This document shows positions 1-9,078 of a DNA stretch of 64,000 bases, in pieces. Numbering within the stretch: position 1 is the first letter of the stretch; every line of letters starts with the position of its first letter. Under the pieces are notes generated by a model. It did not search any database. It was given only the letters and a program-made list of their open reading frames with translations, and had not been told where the DNA came from. The translations under genes were made by a program, and so were the position numbers. Source of the DNA: UBA7672 sp965279085 (lineage in GTDB: Bacteria; Pseudomonadota; Alphaproteobacteria; Caulobacterales; Hyphomonadaceae). The DNA is taken from NCBI GenBank assembly GCA_965279085.1, contig OZ257149.1, forward strand, positions 3,968,001 through 4,032,000. Direction: 5' to 3'.

Positions 1-1
1 C

Positions 2-1381
2 TATCTCGATCACAGCGAGCCGAACATTGCTGTCGATGCTGTCGCGGTTCTGCGTGGGCAGGCGCTTTACTACGACACGGAAACGCATGCGCCACTGATC
101 ACGCAGGGCTATGGACCGCTGCTTTATCTCACCAACGCAGCCGCAGTGGCGCTCTCTCCCTCGATTCTCGGCACGAAGCTGGCCGGGGTAGCCGCGTTCG
201 GCGGCGCGCTGGCGGCAGCGGGCTATGCGTATGCCGGACGAAGCAGCTGGGGCGCCGTGTCGCTGTGGATCGGCGTCGTCGCGATCGTGCTCGCGGGGAA
301 TATGACTCACGTATTCTGGAATCGTCCGGAGCCGTTCCTGATGCTGTGTGTCGCCTTGGCCCTCGTAGCTGCAGTGCGCCTCCGCGGCTTCTGGGGAGCG
401 CTCGCGATCGGAGCGGCAGCGGGGGCGGCATCCGGATTCAAGATTCATGGCGGGATCTACGTCCTGCCAGTCGCAGTCTGGTACATCACTGCGATGTCGC
501 CGCGGGCGCGGCTTGCAGGCGCGGCGCTTGTCTGCATCGCCGGCCTGGCGCTGTTGCTGGCGCCCTTCGCCTTTCCGCAGATCTTGCTTCCGGCATACGC
601 GCGGCTTCTCATGCTCGTGACGCATCATCGTCTGGTGCCGGAGGAGTTCTGGCCGTCGGCCTTTTTCGCCATCGCGTTCGCAACTCCCGCGCTTTACGTC
701 CTGGTGCGCCGGCGAGCGCATGACGTTCCGATTCTCATGCTGGCAGGCGCTCTTGTCGTTTGCCTCGCCATGGCGACAGTTCTCGCTTCAAAGGAAGGGG
801 CAGGGTCGCATCATCTTCTGCCGTTCGTGTTCGTCTCGGTATTTCTCGCAATGCAGACACAGCGGGCTGGCAGGGAGCAGACCTCAAGCTCCGCAACCCC
901 AGCACTCATCGCGTTCCTTGTCGCGTGCGCCGCCTTTGCCTGGCCCACGATCAGTGGGGCAAGAACCGTCGTCGACCTGGCGCTTGATACTCAGTCCGCG
1001 GCCCAGCTGGCCGAAGTTCGTGAAATAGCGGTCCGCTATCCCGATGCGGTCATGGCTGCCGGCGACGACGCAACGTACGAGGCGACTTATTTCCGCACCG
1101 AGATGGTGTTGAAGGGTACGCCGATTATCGTCGAGACGCCGTCATGGATGGATCTCGTCGCGGCGGGCGAGCCTGCTTCTGAAGTCGAGAAGAGTCTCAA
1201 AGGCTGCCGCGTCCAGGCGTGGGTTGTCCCGGTAGGCGGCTCGGCGTTCGGGAAGCTGAACTACTATTCAGGGCAGAGACTGGCGAGCGAGGCGTTCGTC
1301 AGGAATTTCGCCAGCAGGTATGAGCGCGTCCTGGAGGGCGCTCATTACGATGTCTTTGCCTGTCGCTCTCCGGGGTTGTGA
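2..1381 (+). CDS. Polytopic membrane protein, GT39/DUF2029-like (5' truncated)
   Basis: The reading frame is already open at the window edge, so the N-terminus is missing. The visible 459 residues begin with an acidic stretch (SEPNIAVDAVAVLRGQALYY) and a YGPLLY motif, a pattern typical of the first periplasmic loop of GT39/ArnT-like polyprenyl-phosphate-sugar transferases and related membrane proteins. At least eight hydrophobic segments follow, then a soluble C-terminal portion of about 150 residues. It sits at the edge of an exopolysaccharide locus, so transfer of a sugar onto polymer or lipid is a reasonable inference. The substrate is unknown and the catalytic acidic residues cannot be confirmed without the missing N-terminus. 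Confidence 0.6.
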   Translation, partial: YLDHSEPNIAVDAVAVLRGQALYYDTETHAPLITQGYGPLLYLTNAAAVALSPSILGTKLAGVAAFGGALAAAGYAYAGRSSWGAVSLWIGVVAIVLAGNMTHVFWNRPEPFLMLCVALALVAAVRLRGFWGALAIGAAAGAASGFKIHGGIYVLPVAVWYITAMSPRARLAGAALVCIAGLALLLAPFAFPQILLPAYARLLMLVTHHRLVPEEFWPSAFFAIAFATPALYVLVRRRAHDVPILMLAGALVVCLAMATVLASKEGAGSHHLLPFVFVSVFLAMQTQRAGREQTSSSATPALIAFLVACAAFAWPTISGARTVVDLALDTQSAAQLAEVREIAVRYPDAVMAAGDDATYEATYFRTEMVLKGTPIIVETPSWMDLVAAGEPASEVEKSLKGCRVQAWVVPVGGSAFGKLNYYSGQRLASEAFVRNFASRYERVLEGAHYDVFACRSPGL

Positions 1382-1393
1382 CAACGCGACTTG

Positions 1394-2026
1394 TTACTGT
1401 GACAACTCCCTCAAGTCGGTCTTGCGCTGCCAATGGGTGGCGATCCGCCTTGCTCCGGCGGGGCCGAAGCGGAGCAGGTAGGGCAGGGTCAACAGCTTGT
1501 GCTTCGCCGCAAAAACCGCGTCCTGCTCGACGAGATAGCGCACCGCAAGTATCGGCATCGGCGATCTCATCGGCCTGAACGCGTCGTTCCACAGCCCATG
1601 CGTCTCCGCATCGGGATGAAAGAATGCAATCATGCGAGACCGCAGCAGGGTGTAGTACTTGTGGCGCTTGTAGACGCGCTCCAGCATGGCGATGCCGTCG
1701 GCGTCAGCGCAGTTTGGAAAGCCGATGGCGATCGTACGCAGCCTTTCCTTGCCTCGCGGCGTAGGAATTCGTTCCAGCTCGCCGAAGCTGCTGCGGATTT
1801 CCGCGAAGACGGAGTCTTCATCCTTAGAATTAGCAAGGTTGATCCCCAGACGCAGGACTTCCAGTCCAGAAGCCTGTTTGACGAAGGGGCAGACCGTCCC
1901 CGTTCGCCCCAGCTCGGCGTGGGGTCTCATCGGATATTCGGTCAGCCAGTCAGCCAGCATCGCAAGCGGTCCGGCGGGGGCATCAGCGCGTTGCGCTTCC
2001 CGGTGCGTGAACAGTTGCCCTTTCAC
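1394..2026 (-). CDS. DUF6875-like cytosolic protein of unknown function
   Basis: A 210-residue soluble protein without signal peptide or membrane segments. The N-terminal half contains HAELGRTGTVCPFVKQA, a motif I associate with the DUF6875 family of uncharacterised proteins; the family link is from memory and moderate. The rest is rich in Arg and Lys with a conserved-looking DADGIAMLERVYKRH stretch. The gene is convergent with the truncated membrane protein (12 bases between stops) and is the last of a leftward run that includes a 32-residue membrane peptide and a FemAB-like acetyltransferase. Its position suggests a role in polymer modification, but no activity can be assigned. Confidence 0.65.
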   Translation of the reverse strand: MKGQLFTHREAQRADAPAGPLAMLADWLTEYPMRPHAELGRTGTVCPFVKQASGLEVLRLGINLANSKDEDSVFAEIRSSFGELERIPTPRGKERLRTIAIGFPNCADADGIAMLERVYKRHKYYTLLRSRMIAFFHPDAETHGLWNDAFRPMRSPMPILAVRYLVEQDAVFAAKHKLLTLPYLLRFGPAGARRIATHWQRKTDLRELSQ

Positions 2027-2069
2027 TCCAACACCCCGTCGGGAGCCGCCGCGGTGCGCGTAGGCTGGA

Positions 2070-2168
2070 CTAGAGCAGGGAGGCGGCAGCCAGCATCAGC
2101 AGCGCACTGCCAATAATGATCCACATCGATGCATTCTTGAAACCGTATCGTGTAACGCTCTTCATCAT
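2070..2168 (-). CDS. Small single-span membrane peptide (32 aa)
   Basis: A short frame starts MMKSVTRYGFKNASMWIIIG, continues into a hydrophobic stretch (SALLMLAAASLL) and stops. A perfect GGAGG Shine-Dalgarno sequence lies about eight bases before the first ATG, far better than chance for such a short frame. A basic N-terminus followed by about 17 hydrophobic residues predicts one transmembrane helix with the N-terminus inside. It is co-oriented between the acetyltransferase gene and the DUF6875-like gene, so probably co-transcribed with them. I recognise no family. Genes this short are often missed by automatic callers. Confidence 0.55.
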   Translation of the reverse strand: MMKSVTRYGFKNASMWIIIGSALLMLAAASLL

Positions 2169-2312
2169 CACCCGACCTCCTTCTGAGGAAGGTTCGACGA
2201 TGCGCTCTCAACGCGCGTGAGTCGGTACGCCAGCCGACATCTCGGAAAGGCAGCACCGGGAAGGAAGCAGCAAAATCAGCCTGCATTGGATCGGTGCCCC
2301 TGTGTTGAATGG

Positions 2313-3314
2313 TCACGCCACCCGGAAATGACGGTCCTTGCGGGCCGGTTTGACGATGCCGGTCGCACATCGAAGCGCCTGCCAGACCCGGCTGCTGCCG
2401 TTCACATAAGGCCGCACCACGGGCTGAAGTCCGAACTTGGCGAGGAACACCCCAACCGCCGGTGTGACGTATCCATCGAGATCAAGAACGCGTCCGATGC
2501 GATGGGCGCTTTTCACGGCCTCAAAGGTAAGAAGGCTGGTCGCGCCGACATGGTTCTGCACGCGATCGCGCGCGAGAAGCCACGTGTACATTGCCGTGCT
2601 ATCCCAGAGCAGGATCATCGCGGCGCCATCAGCTGACCCGTTCAGGCGCGCGAACACGATCTCTACCTGTCCGCGCGCCGCCGCCGCCGAGAAGATCCGC
2701 TCGAGAGCTTCGTAATGGACTAGCGTACCCTTCCCGTAAGACTGACGGTGAAGGCGAACGAACCTGTCGAGATCCATGCTGCGCTCGATGGAGCATTCAC
2801 GCTGGGCCTTGTTGATCGCTCGGCGCGCTTCCTGGTGCATCTGCTGAAGTATTGTCTCCGGCGTGTCTCCGACCTTCGAGCGGAACGTGTACATGTGCGC
2901 GACCGCCAGATTGGCATGAACGAAGCCTTGAACGCTGGGACACTCGGGTTCCAGGGATCGCTCGAAGCGATCGTGTCGGGGAAGTTTCTGCATCAGTTCC
3001 GAGACGATCGTCTGGTTCAGCATGTCGCGCGTCACGGCTTTCGCCTGTGACGGATAGAGCCGCGGGCTCATGGTCCTGGTGAGGTGCGGCATCGCGATGT
3101 AGGTCAACCCCCAGCGCCGCTTTACGTGAAACGCCATATCGCCGACAGCGACACCGTCCCATTCAACGCGCGCGCGATCCCATGCGCCGGGCGCGGAGGC
3201 ATCGAGCCACCAATCCTCGTCGAAGATCGCTCGCTCCGCGCGCGCCGTTGGTTTCATCGCCACGGCGGCTGGCCACGATGCCGGCCCAGACATGTTGGGT
3301 AAGGTGTCAGGCAC
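2313..3314 (-). CDS. FemAB/BioF2-like GNAT acetyltransferase
   Basis: A 333-residue protein of the Acetyltransf_6 (BioF2-like, FemAB-related) type. The C-terminal half shows the family pattern: a helix EARRAINKAQRE, the RLHRQSYGKGT segment, then a GNAT core with GSADGAAMILLWD, a YTWLLARD strand and LDLDGYVTP. Such proteins transfer acyl or aminoacyl groups to sugar or peptide acceptors and are common in exopolysaccharide and cell-surface loci. The start is a GTG preceded by a strong GGGGGAGGAG ribosome site; no signal peptide is seen, so it should act in the cytosol on lipid-linked precursors. Acceptor unknown. Confidence 0.8.
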   Translation of the reverse strand: MPDTLPNMSGPASWPAAVAMKPTARAERAIFDEDWWLDASAPGAWDRARVEWDGVAVGDMAFHVKRRWGLTYIAMPHLTRTMSPRLYPSQAKAVTRDMLNQTIVSELMQKLPRHDRFERSLEPECPSVQGFVHANLAVAHMYTFRSKVGDTPETILQQMHQEARRAINKAQRECSIERSMDLDRFVRLHRQSYGKGTLVHYEALERIFSAAAARGQVEIVFARLNGSADGAAMILLWDSTAMYTWLLARDRVQNHVGATSLLTFEAVKSAHRIGRVLDLDGYVTPAVGVFLAKFGLQPVVRPYVNGSSRVWQALRCATGIVKPARKDRHFRVA

Positions 3315-3462
3315 GTTCTCCTCCCCCGGTCATCGCGCTGCGAGACCTGAGCATCGGCTTGCCCAGCGGTGGGGCATCGTCTGACGATGCTGTAATGACG
3401 TAGGTCTGCGAGAAGATACGAACAGGGCCCATCTGTTAGGTTCGGCCCAAATGCTGGCCTCG

Positions 3463-4323
3463 CTACGACAAGATTCCGGCTGGCGCCCTTGCGCGATCCT
3501 TCTCGGCCGCGACGATATCGGTCGATGCAACAGCTGGTGACGCAACGTTGGCGGCGGACTTTCCTTCGAAATGCAGCGCGTCAGCCATCAGGTCCCGCCG
3601 CACCATGATGCAATCGATCTCGATCAGGGCCGGAAAATGCCCGGCATTGTTGGGAACAAACGCACTGAGATCGAAGCCGAGCGACTGGTAGAAGGTGATC
3701 GCCTCGCGGAAATCAGCAGCATCCTGGTAGATGCGGCGTATGGAAAGCTCGCTCTGGAACCCGACGAAGTTCGACAGGGTATCGCCGGCTCCGCGCAGCA
3801 CGGACAAGTCGAAGCCCTGCGTGTCCATCTTGAGGAAGGGCCGCTTGAACCCGTACTCAGCTTGCAGGCGAGGGAAGACACGCGCCAGCGTATCGGCCAG
3901 CACCGGGATGGAGCGTACAGGGTGGTTCATGCTGGCAAACCGGCCCACCTCATCATTCCGCGGAGTTGAAAGCGAACTGAACTCGGACCCCGCCATTACA
4001 TGGAACAGGCGTGCCTCCGCTTTCTCCGCCAGTGCGAGTTCCTCGATTGTCCATAATGGATCGGCCTCGGCCTTTCGGCGAATGTCTGCGGCGGCTTCCG
4101 GGATCGGCTCGAAGGAAATGATCCGTTCTTTGAACCCCGCCTTCCGCCGCAACATCGTGGCGTACTGTCCGGTATTCGCCCCGACATCGAAAACGCAGTC
4201 GACCTCGAAGTAAGCCAGCAGCCGCTGCAGGTGGGTTTGCTCCGGCAGCAGGTGCAGCCGCCGCCTGTCGACGAGGCGAAGCGAAGCCAGCTTCCGGAAG
4301 ACGGCAGACAGTGAACGCGCCAT
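3463..4323 (-). CDS. FkbM family SAM-dependent methyltransferase
   Basis: The start at 4323 (MARSLSAVFRKL) is preferred because an AGGAG site precedes it; an upstream in-frame ATG lies inside the neighbouring flippase gene. The 286-residue protein has the class I methyltransferase motif CVFDVGANTGQYA (SAM loop) near residue 45, IISFEPIPEA (acidic loop) and LKMDTQGFDLSVLRGA, which is diagnostic for FkbM proteins. FkbM enzymes O-methylate sugars or lipids; here the likely substrate is a sugar of the exopolysaccharide made by this locus. It follows the flippase by ten bases and is probably in the same operon. Confidence 0.88.
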   Translation of the reverse strand: MARSLSAVFRKLASLRLVDRRRLHLLPEQTHLQRLLAYFEVDCVFDVGANTGQYATMLRRKAGFKERIISFEPIPEAAADIRRKAEADPLWTIEELALAEKAEARLFHVMAGSEFSSLSTPRNDEVGRFASMNHPVRSIPVLADTLARVFPRLQAEYGFKRPFLKMDTQGFDLSVLRGAGDTLSNFVGFQSELSIRRIYQDAADFREAITFYQSLGFDLSAFVPNNAGHFPALIEIDCIMVRRDLMADALHFEGKSAANVASPAVASTDIVAAEKDRARAPAGILS

Positions 4324-4333
4324 CCTGACTCTC

Positions 4334-5800
4334 CTATTTCTGCGGAACAGCGGGTGAATCCGGTGTGATCGTGGAAAACAACTTCCGGATCGTGTGCAGA
4401 TCATCCCGCAGCCGGCCCCGCAGGACCCACGCGGTGACCCCGTACCCGATCAGGATCTCGCTCGCGGCCAGCCCGATCTCGAGCCATGGCGACAACGGCA
4501 GGACGGATTTGGCCGCGAGGTGCACAATCACCAGCCCACACGCGACCAGCAACGGCACGGCGATGGCCGCAACATATTCGCGAATGCTGGCGTCGACGGG
4601 TCTCAGGAACAACTGAAGGGTACGTGGAAGATAGACAACAAAGACAACTGCATAGCCAACCGCCACCGCCGTCAGGCTGATCATGGCCATGAAGGGGGCC
4701 ACGACCACCCAGATCAGCGTGAACTCGAACGTCAGTCGGAGGCGCAGGTCCGTTCGACCCGTCGCCATCAACAGGGCGCCATTCAGAGCGGTCACGGCCT
4801 GAAGTGCGCCGATCGGCGCGAGGATCGAGAACACGATCGCGGCGGGCGCCCAGCGCTCTGAAAGAAAGACGTAAATGAATGCGGGGCTGGCGACACAAAG
4901 CACGGCCATGGGTGGAAAGACGAAGCTCGCCATGGCGCGTGATGCGATCAATACAAGCGATCGCAGCGCGGGTATGTTCTCGCGCAGTCTCACCATCCGC
5001 GTATAAAGCGTGTTCTGGATCGGCCCGCTTACAAGGAAACCCGGCAAGCTCATCAGCCTGTAAGCCACCGAATAGAAGCCCAACGCGGTCGTTCCCATGA
5101 ACTTTGCGATCACGAGGGGATCAATCTGTCGCGCCAGGAAGTTGACGAGGCTCCATCCGGCGGTATCGCGGCCAAAGCGGAAGTGTGGCTCAAGGCCCGC
5201 AAGGCGCATTACGAAGCGAGGCCGGAACCGCGTGGTGAACACCAGCACTGTCACCTTGCCCGCCCACATGCCGAGCTGTTGGACAACAAGCGCCCACGCT
5301 CCGCCACCCGACAGCGCAACCCAGACTGCTGCGGTCGTTCCGACGACGGCGCCTGACACTTCCGCCGCTGCTAGCGTCATGAACTTTTCGCGTTGTTGAA
5401 GATCGGCGACGGCGGGCGACATCGTTCCTACCAGAAGCGGAAGCGGCGCAAGCGCACACACCAGGATCGCCAGCCGTGGTTCGTCGAACAGCCACGCAGC
5501 CGGCCAGGCAATCGCGAGCAGCAGAAGCGAAAGCCCACCCCCAAGCATCACAATCATCCAGAAGGCGCTCGACCACACCTCCGTTTGCTCTGGCGGTGTC
5601 CGCACGAGCGATTGGCCCATGCCAGCGTCGCTGAAAGCCATAGTGAACAGAACGAATGACATTGCCAGTGCTACCAGTCCGAATTCCGATGGTTCCAGCA
5701 GTCGTGCCAGCAGTGGTAGCGCCAGAAATGTCAGCAGCGTTTGCGTTGCTCTTGCAGCGGAGAGCGCTACTGCGCCTATGGCGAGCTTCTTTAGCGCCAA
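4334..5800 (-). CDS. Wzx-type polysaccharide flippase
   Basis: A 488-residue polytopic protein with about 12-14 membrane spans, of the polysaccharide-specific transporter family in the MOP superfamily. The N-terminus (RATQTLLTFLALPLLARLLEP) and the LEPSEFGLVALAMSF segment are the usual family signature. It would flip undecaprenyl-linked repeat units across the inner membrane for polymerisation by the Wzy-like protein of this locus. The start overlaps the stop of the upstream glycosyltransferase gene by ten bases, which implies translational coupling. Length is normal for the family. Confidence 0.9.
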   Translation of the reverse strand: MALKKLAIGAVALSAARATQTLLTFLALPLLARLLEPSEFGLVALAMSFVLFTMAFSDAGMGQSLVRTPPEQTEVWSSAFWMIVMLGGGLSLLLLAIAWPAAWLFDEPRLAILVCALAPLPLLVGTMSPAVADLQQREKFMTLAAAEVSGAVVGTTAAVWVALSGGGAWALVVQQLGMWAGKVTVLVFTTRFRPRFVMRLAGLEPHFRFGRDTAGWSLVNFLARQIDPLVIAKFMGTTALGFYSVAYRLMSLPGFLVSGPIQNTLYTRMVRLRENIPALRSLVLIASRAMASFVFPPMAVLCVASPAFIYVFLSERWAPAAIVFSILAPIGALQAVTALNGALLMATGRTDLRLRLTFEFTLIWVVVAPFMAMISLTAVAVGYAVVFVVYLPRTLQLFLRPVDASIREYVAAIAVPLLVACGLVIVHLAAKSVLPLSPWLEIGLAASEILIGYGVTAWVLRGRLRDDLHTIRKLFSTITPDSPAVPQK

Positions 5801-6867
5801 GTTCTCTCCGCCTCCGGCTTGAGTTCGCCCGAGCGCTCTGTGCCTGGCTTTCTGGCGAGCTCATCGAAAAACGCGCCGATCGACTCTCCGACCGGCGCCC
5901 ATTCATAAAGTGACAGGTCCGCAATGGTTGCTATCGACTGTCGAAGCTGCGCACCAAAAGTGCGAAGATCGTCTTCGGCGATGTCGGCGCCGGAATAGAG
6001 CTTCACCCAGTCGCGCCCGATCTCATTTTGAAGTTCCGGCAATGTGCCCAGGCGTGGCGCCATGACCGGCCGGTTGCGCGAAAGGGCGAAAAGCGCCGCG
6101 CCGCTGTTGAGGATCCTGCGATAGGGCAGCACCACGCCGTCGCTCTCATCGAGCGCCAATTCGAGGTCGCGCTGCGGCACAAGCGCGTTGCGAATGTCGA
6201 GCGTCACCGCAGGCGCCGTCCTGGCCAGATCGACAAGAAACTGCGTGAAGTCAGGCTCCTTCGACCAGCCGATGATCTTGACCTGCATTTCATCGGGCGA
6301 GAGGCCGCTGGCGGCGTGGATCAGGCCGTCGAGATTCTTGTACGGCCGCACCTGCCCGAAATAGACCAGCTTCAACGGGCTTGCCGGCGCGCGCCGTGCG
6401 GAGGGCGCCGTCTCCATGTCCCCGCGATAATGTCCATGCCGGGTGACCAGTGCGGGAAGGTTTTTCAGTTCAGGAACATCTGCTTCCGCGGCGGTCTTGG
6501 AAGCGTGAGACAGATACACCGCGCCATCCAGCGCCTGCAGAAAAGCCTTCTTTCCCCAGTCGGCCTTCTGCCCGGTGTCGTGCGGCGTTGTTTCGTGCAC
6601 GACCCAGACAAGCCTCACGCCGAACAACTGTCGCGCCGTCTGCAGCATTGCGAGCTTGAAAGCGACCTTGGAGCGTTCGAACGCATTCGACGACGTGAAG
6701 AGTTCATCGGGCCAGTGAAGCAGGATGACTTTCGGTCCGAACACGCCTCCCGGCGCCCACGAGAACTCACGCACGTTCCAGCCGGCTTTCTGCACGGCTT
6801 CGGCAAACAGGGTGGTGAACCTGTTTGAGGTCTTGATCCAAGCTGGACGGCAGGAAACGACCTTCAT
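5791..6867 (-). CDS. Glycosyltransferase, GT4/GumI-like
   Basis: The start at 6867 (MKVVSCRPAWIKTSNRF) overlaps the stop of the preceding glycosyltransferase gene in an ATGA arrangement and has a GGGAGG ribosome site. The 358-residue protein has a GT-B fold signature: KLVYFGQVRPYKNLDGLI at the domain hinge and a C-terminal LPYRRILNSGAALFALS segment in place of the usual EGFGL motif. Those two motifs resemble beta-mannosyltransferases of the GumI type, but the resemblance is from memory. It probably adds one sugar of the repeat unit at the cytosolic face of the membrane. Confidence 0.8.
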   Translation of the reverse strand: MKVVSCRPAWIKTSNRFTTLFAEAVQKAGWNVREFSWAPGGVFGPKVILLHWPDELFTSSNAFERSKVAFKLAMLQTARQLFGVRLVWVVHETTPHDTGQKADWGKKAFLQALDGAVYLSHASKTAAEADVPELKNLPALVTRHGHYRGDMETAPSARRAPASPLKLVYFGQVRPYKNLDGLIHAASGLSPDEMQVKIIGWSKEPDFTQFLVDLARTAPAVTLDIRNALVPQRDLELALDESDGVVLPYRRILNSGAALFALSRNRPVMAPRLGTLPELQNEIGRDWVKLYSGADIAEDDLRTFGAQLRQSIATIADLSLYEWAPVGESIGAFFDELARKPGTERSGELKPEAERTWR

Positions 6868-8057
6868 TGATCGCCTCCCAGCCGTTCTCGAAGCGACGTT
6901 GCTGTCTTCGGAGCCGGAGGCCTCGCATCGCGGTTCTTGCGCGGCCCGGATATCTGCGAATAAAGGCTGAGCATGCGGTCCGCATATGCCTCGGGCGCAA
7001 GTTCTGCGGCGACTTCTGCGGAGCGCTGCGGGTTGAGCCGGTAACGTTCCGGCGCATTCAGTACGGTAGCGCACAGATCCGCCACCTCCTCGGCCGTGTC
7101 GTTCTCGTTGGCGAGAAGGCCGCCTCCCCAGGTTCCGACGATCTCGCTGTGTCCGGCGCCGCGTGTTGCGACGATTGGCGTACCCAGAATGATCGCCTCG
7201 ACGAGTGCGCGCCCGAAAGGCTCGCGAGGCGCGGGGGCAAGCAAAAGGTCAAGGCAGACCAGGTTGGCCTCGACGGGCTGGCGGAACCCCGGGGTCGCCG
7301 TCAGGTGTGCAATGCCCAGATCGTCCGCCTGCTTCCGGACGTCGTCCACGGATGAATCGCCGTTCCGGCCGAACAGCACGAACCGGCATCGGACATCGCG
7401 TTTGGCAAACGCCTTCGCGACGGCGAGAAAGAAGGCAGGGCGTTTCCGCTCCCAGAAATTGCCGATCCAGCCCACGACCCGCGCATCGGCCGGCCAGCCG
7501 AACTCTGCCAGTAAATCCTGGCGGGTCGCCTGACGGTCGATCGACGTGTCGATATCGAAGGGATTCAGCGCCTTGGTCGCGTCCGGCCTCCAACCGCGCA
7601 TGGCCGCCATCGTGCTGTCTGACACGCAGACAATGGCGTTGGCATAGGTCAGTGACACAAGATGCGGCGGCCACCACATGCGGTTCAGCGCGTGGTGATG
7701 GTAGACGACGCCCATTCCCGAAAGCCGGGCAGGCAGACCCCAGGCCCGCAACGTATTGATGTCGTTACAGTGGGCGACACAGTTGCCGCCCGCCTGTTCG
7801 CGTTCGAGGATGCGACGGCGTCTGGCGATGCCTGTGACGTCCGTGACGGCATTGTTGCTGCCGGTCGGTTTCTCTTCCGAATCGATCGTGCGGAAGCCGA
7901 GGCGCTTTGCCTCCTGCATAATGAGCGTATCCCGCGGGCACAGCACGACGCATTCAACCTGCGACTGGGTCTGAATCGCGCGGGCAAGCGTGAAGGTCGC
8001 GACATGGCTGCCGCCAAGCTCAGCGCCGCGAAACGGAAACACCACCCGCTCCAACAT
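6864..8057 (-). CDS. Family 4 glycosyltransferase
   Basis: A 397-residue GT-B glycosyltransferase. The C-terminal Rossmann domain shows VVGWIGNFWERKRPAFFL at the donor-binding hinge, LLLAPAPREPFGRALVEAI (the E-x7-E type acidic motif) and GTPIVATRGAGHSEIV, all typical of GT4. The N-terminal domain begins MLERVVFPFRGAELGGSH, the glycine-rich acceptor loop. It is the first gene of the leftward run feeding the second glycosyltransferase, the flippase and the methyltransferase. The donor sugar cannot be inferred. Confidence 0.88.
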   Translation of the reverse strand: MLERVVFPFRGAELGGSHVATFTLARAIQTQSQVECVVLCPRDTLIMQEAKRLGFRTIDSEEKPTGSNNAVTDVTGIARRRRILEREQAGGNCVAHCNDINTLRAWGLPARLSGMGVVYHHHALNRMWWPPHLVSLTYANAIVCVSDSTMAAMRGWRPDATKALNPFDIDTSIDRQATRQDLLAEFGWPADARVVGWIGNFWERKRPAFFLAVAKAFAKRDVRCRFVLFGRNGDSSVDDVRKQADDLGIAHLTATPGFRQPVEANLVCLDLLLAPAPREPFGRALVEAIILGTPIVATRGAGHSEIVGTWGGGLLANENDTAEEVADLCATVLNAPERYRLNPQRSAEVAAELAPEAYADRMLSLYSQISGPRKNRDARPPAPKTATSLRERLGGDQ

Positions 8058-8216
8058 GCGCTTCGCTCCGACAGATGCGCCCCAAGTGACGCCTCAACGG
8101 GGTGATATAGATTGGGTCGTCGTTGTGGCTCGCGGCTGGCTGGCGGTCTTTCCAACTTTATCACTGCCGGCATTCAATCTGCCAGTTGTTGCGCCGTTCG
8201 AGCCGCGCCATCGCCC

Positions 8217-8801
8217 CTAGAACATGCGTTCGCCAATGCGGAGTGTGTCACCGGGGCCGATCCAGGTCGCGGCCGTGACCGGAATTGGCGTTTCATTCTG
8301 GGCGCCTTCGCGCGTGACGTACACGATCTTGTTGTCGGCCCGGTAGGTGAACCCGCCAGCTGTCGCCACGGCTTTTGTGACCGTAAGCCCGATGGAATAG
8401 GTGTACTGGCCCGGCTTGTTCACCTCGCCCAGAATGTAATAGGGCCGATACTCAACCATGTCGGCGCTGACTTTCGGCAATCGCACCATGCCGGATGCCG
8501 TCAGCTGTTCCTGGATGACCGTTTCGAAATTTGTCAGCGTTGCGCCTCCCGCGCGTACCTGCCCAATCAGCGGCAGCGACACGCTGCCATTGTTTGCAAC
8601 CAGGAATTCTCCCGAAAGCGCTTCCTCACCAAATACGGTGACACGCACCTTGTCGCCGGGCCCGAGCTTGTACTCGTGGCCATTCTCGACCGAATAAGCG
8701 CCATTGCCCTGCGGAAGGGCAGGTTCCGTCACGCATCCGCCAAGCCAGACAAATGCACTCAGCACAGCCAGTTTCAGTCTCGCAATATTCTTCGGCGCCA
8801 T
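8217..8801 (-). CDS. Polysaccharide export lipoprotein (Wza/GumB/OPX family)
   Basis: About 194 residues with a lipoprotein signal peptide ending in WLGGC (lipobox cysteine near residue 22). It then has the Poly_export domain (EYKLGPGDKVRVTVFGEE) and an SLBB domain (YYILGEVNKPGQYTY). It is shorter than E. coli Wza and lacks an obvious C-terminal outer-membrane helix, like small GumB/ExoF-type proteins. It should form the periplasmic or outer-membrane exit for the polymer and work with the Wzc-like protein encoded nearby. I chose the ATG at 8801; a TTG at 8813 is an alternative start. Confidence 0.88.
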   Translation of the reverse strand: MAPKNIARLKLAVLSAFVWLGGCVTEPALPQGNGAYSVENGHEYKLGPGDKVRVTVFGEEALSGEFLVANNGSVSLPLIGQVRAGGATLTNFETVIQEQLTASGMVRLPKVSADMVEYRPYYILGEVNKPGQYTYSIGLTVTKAVATAGGFTYRADNKIVYVTREGAQNETPIPVTAATWIGPGDTLRIGERMF

Positions 8802-9078
8802 ATCAGGTCCCAATGCTCCGTATCCTGAATTAGTCGGGACGAGCTGCTCGCAAAGGGTGTTACGGAAATTGTCCTGAACCGCGGCTACCGGGTTGCAACC
8901 TCGCGTCGATCAGAAACCGGCATCGCGCTCACGTATTGATAGTCCGTGATGCGGATGCAGGCATCCGAAACTTTCTGCAGCCGCAATGCATTTGGGAGTC
9001 AGGATGTCTGGAACTCCATCCGTACACCAACGTTAGCGAGCTGGTTAACCAGCAGCACATGAGCGAGCGGGACGGACT

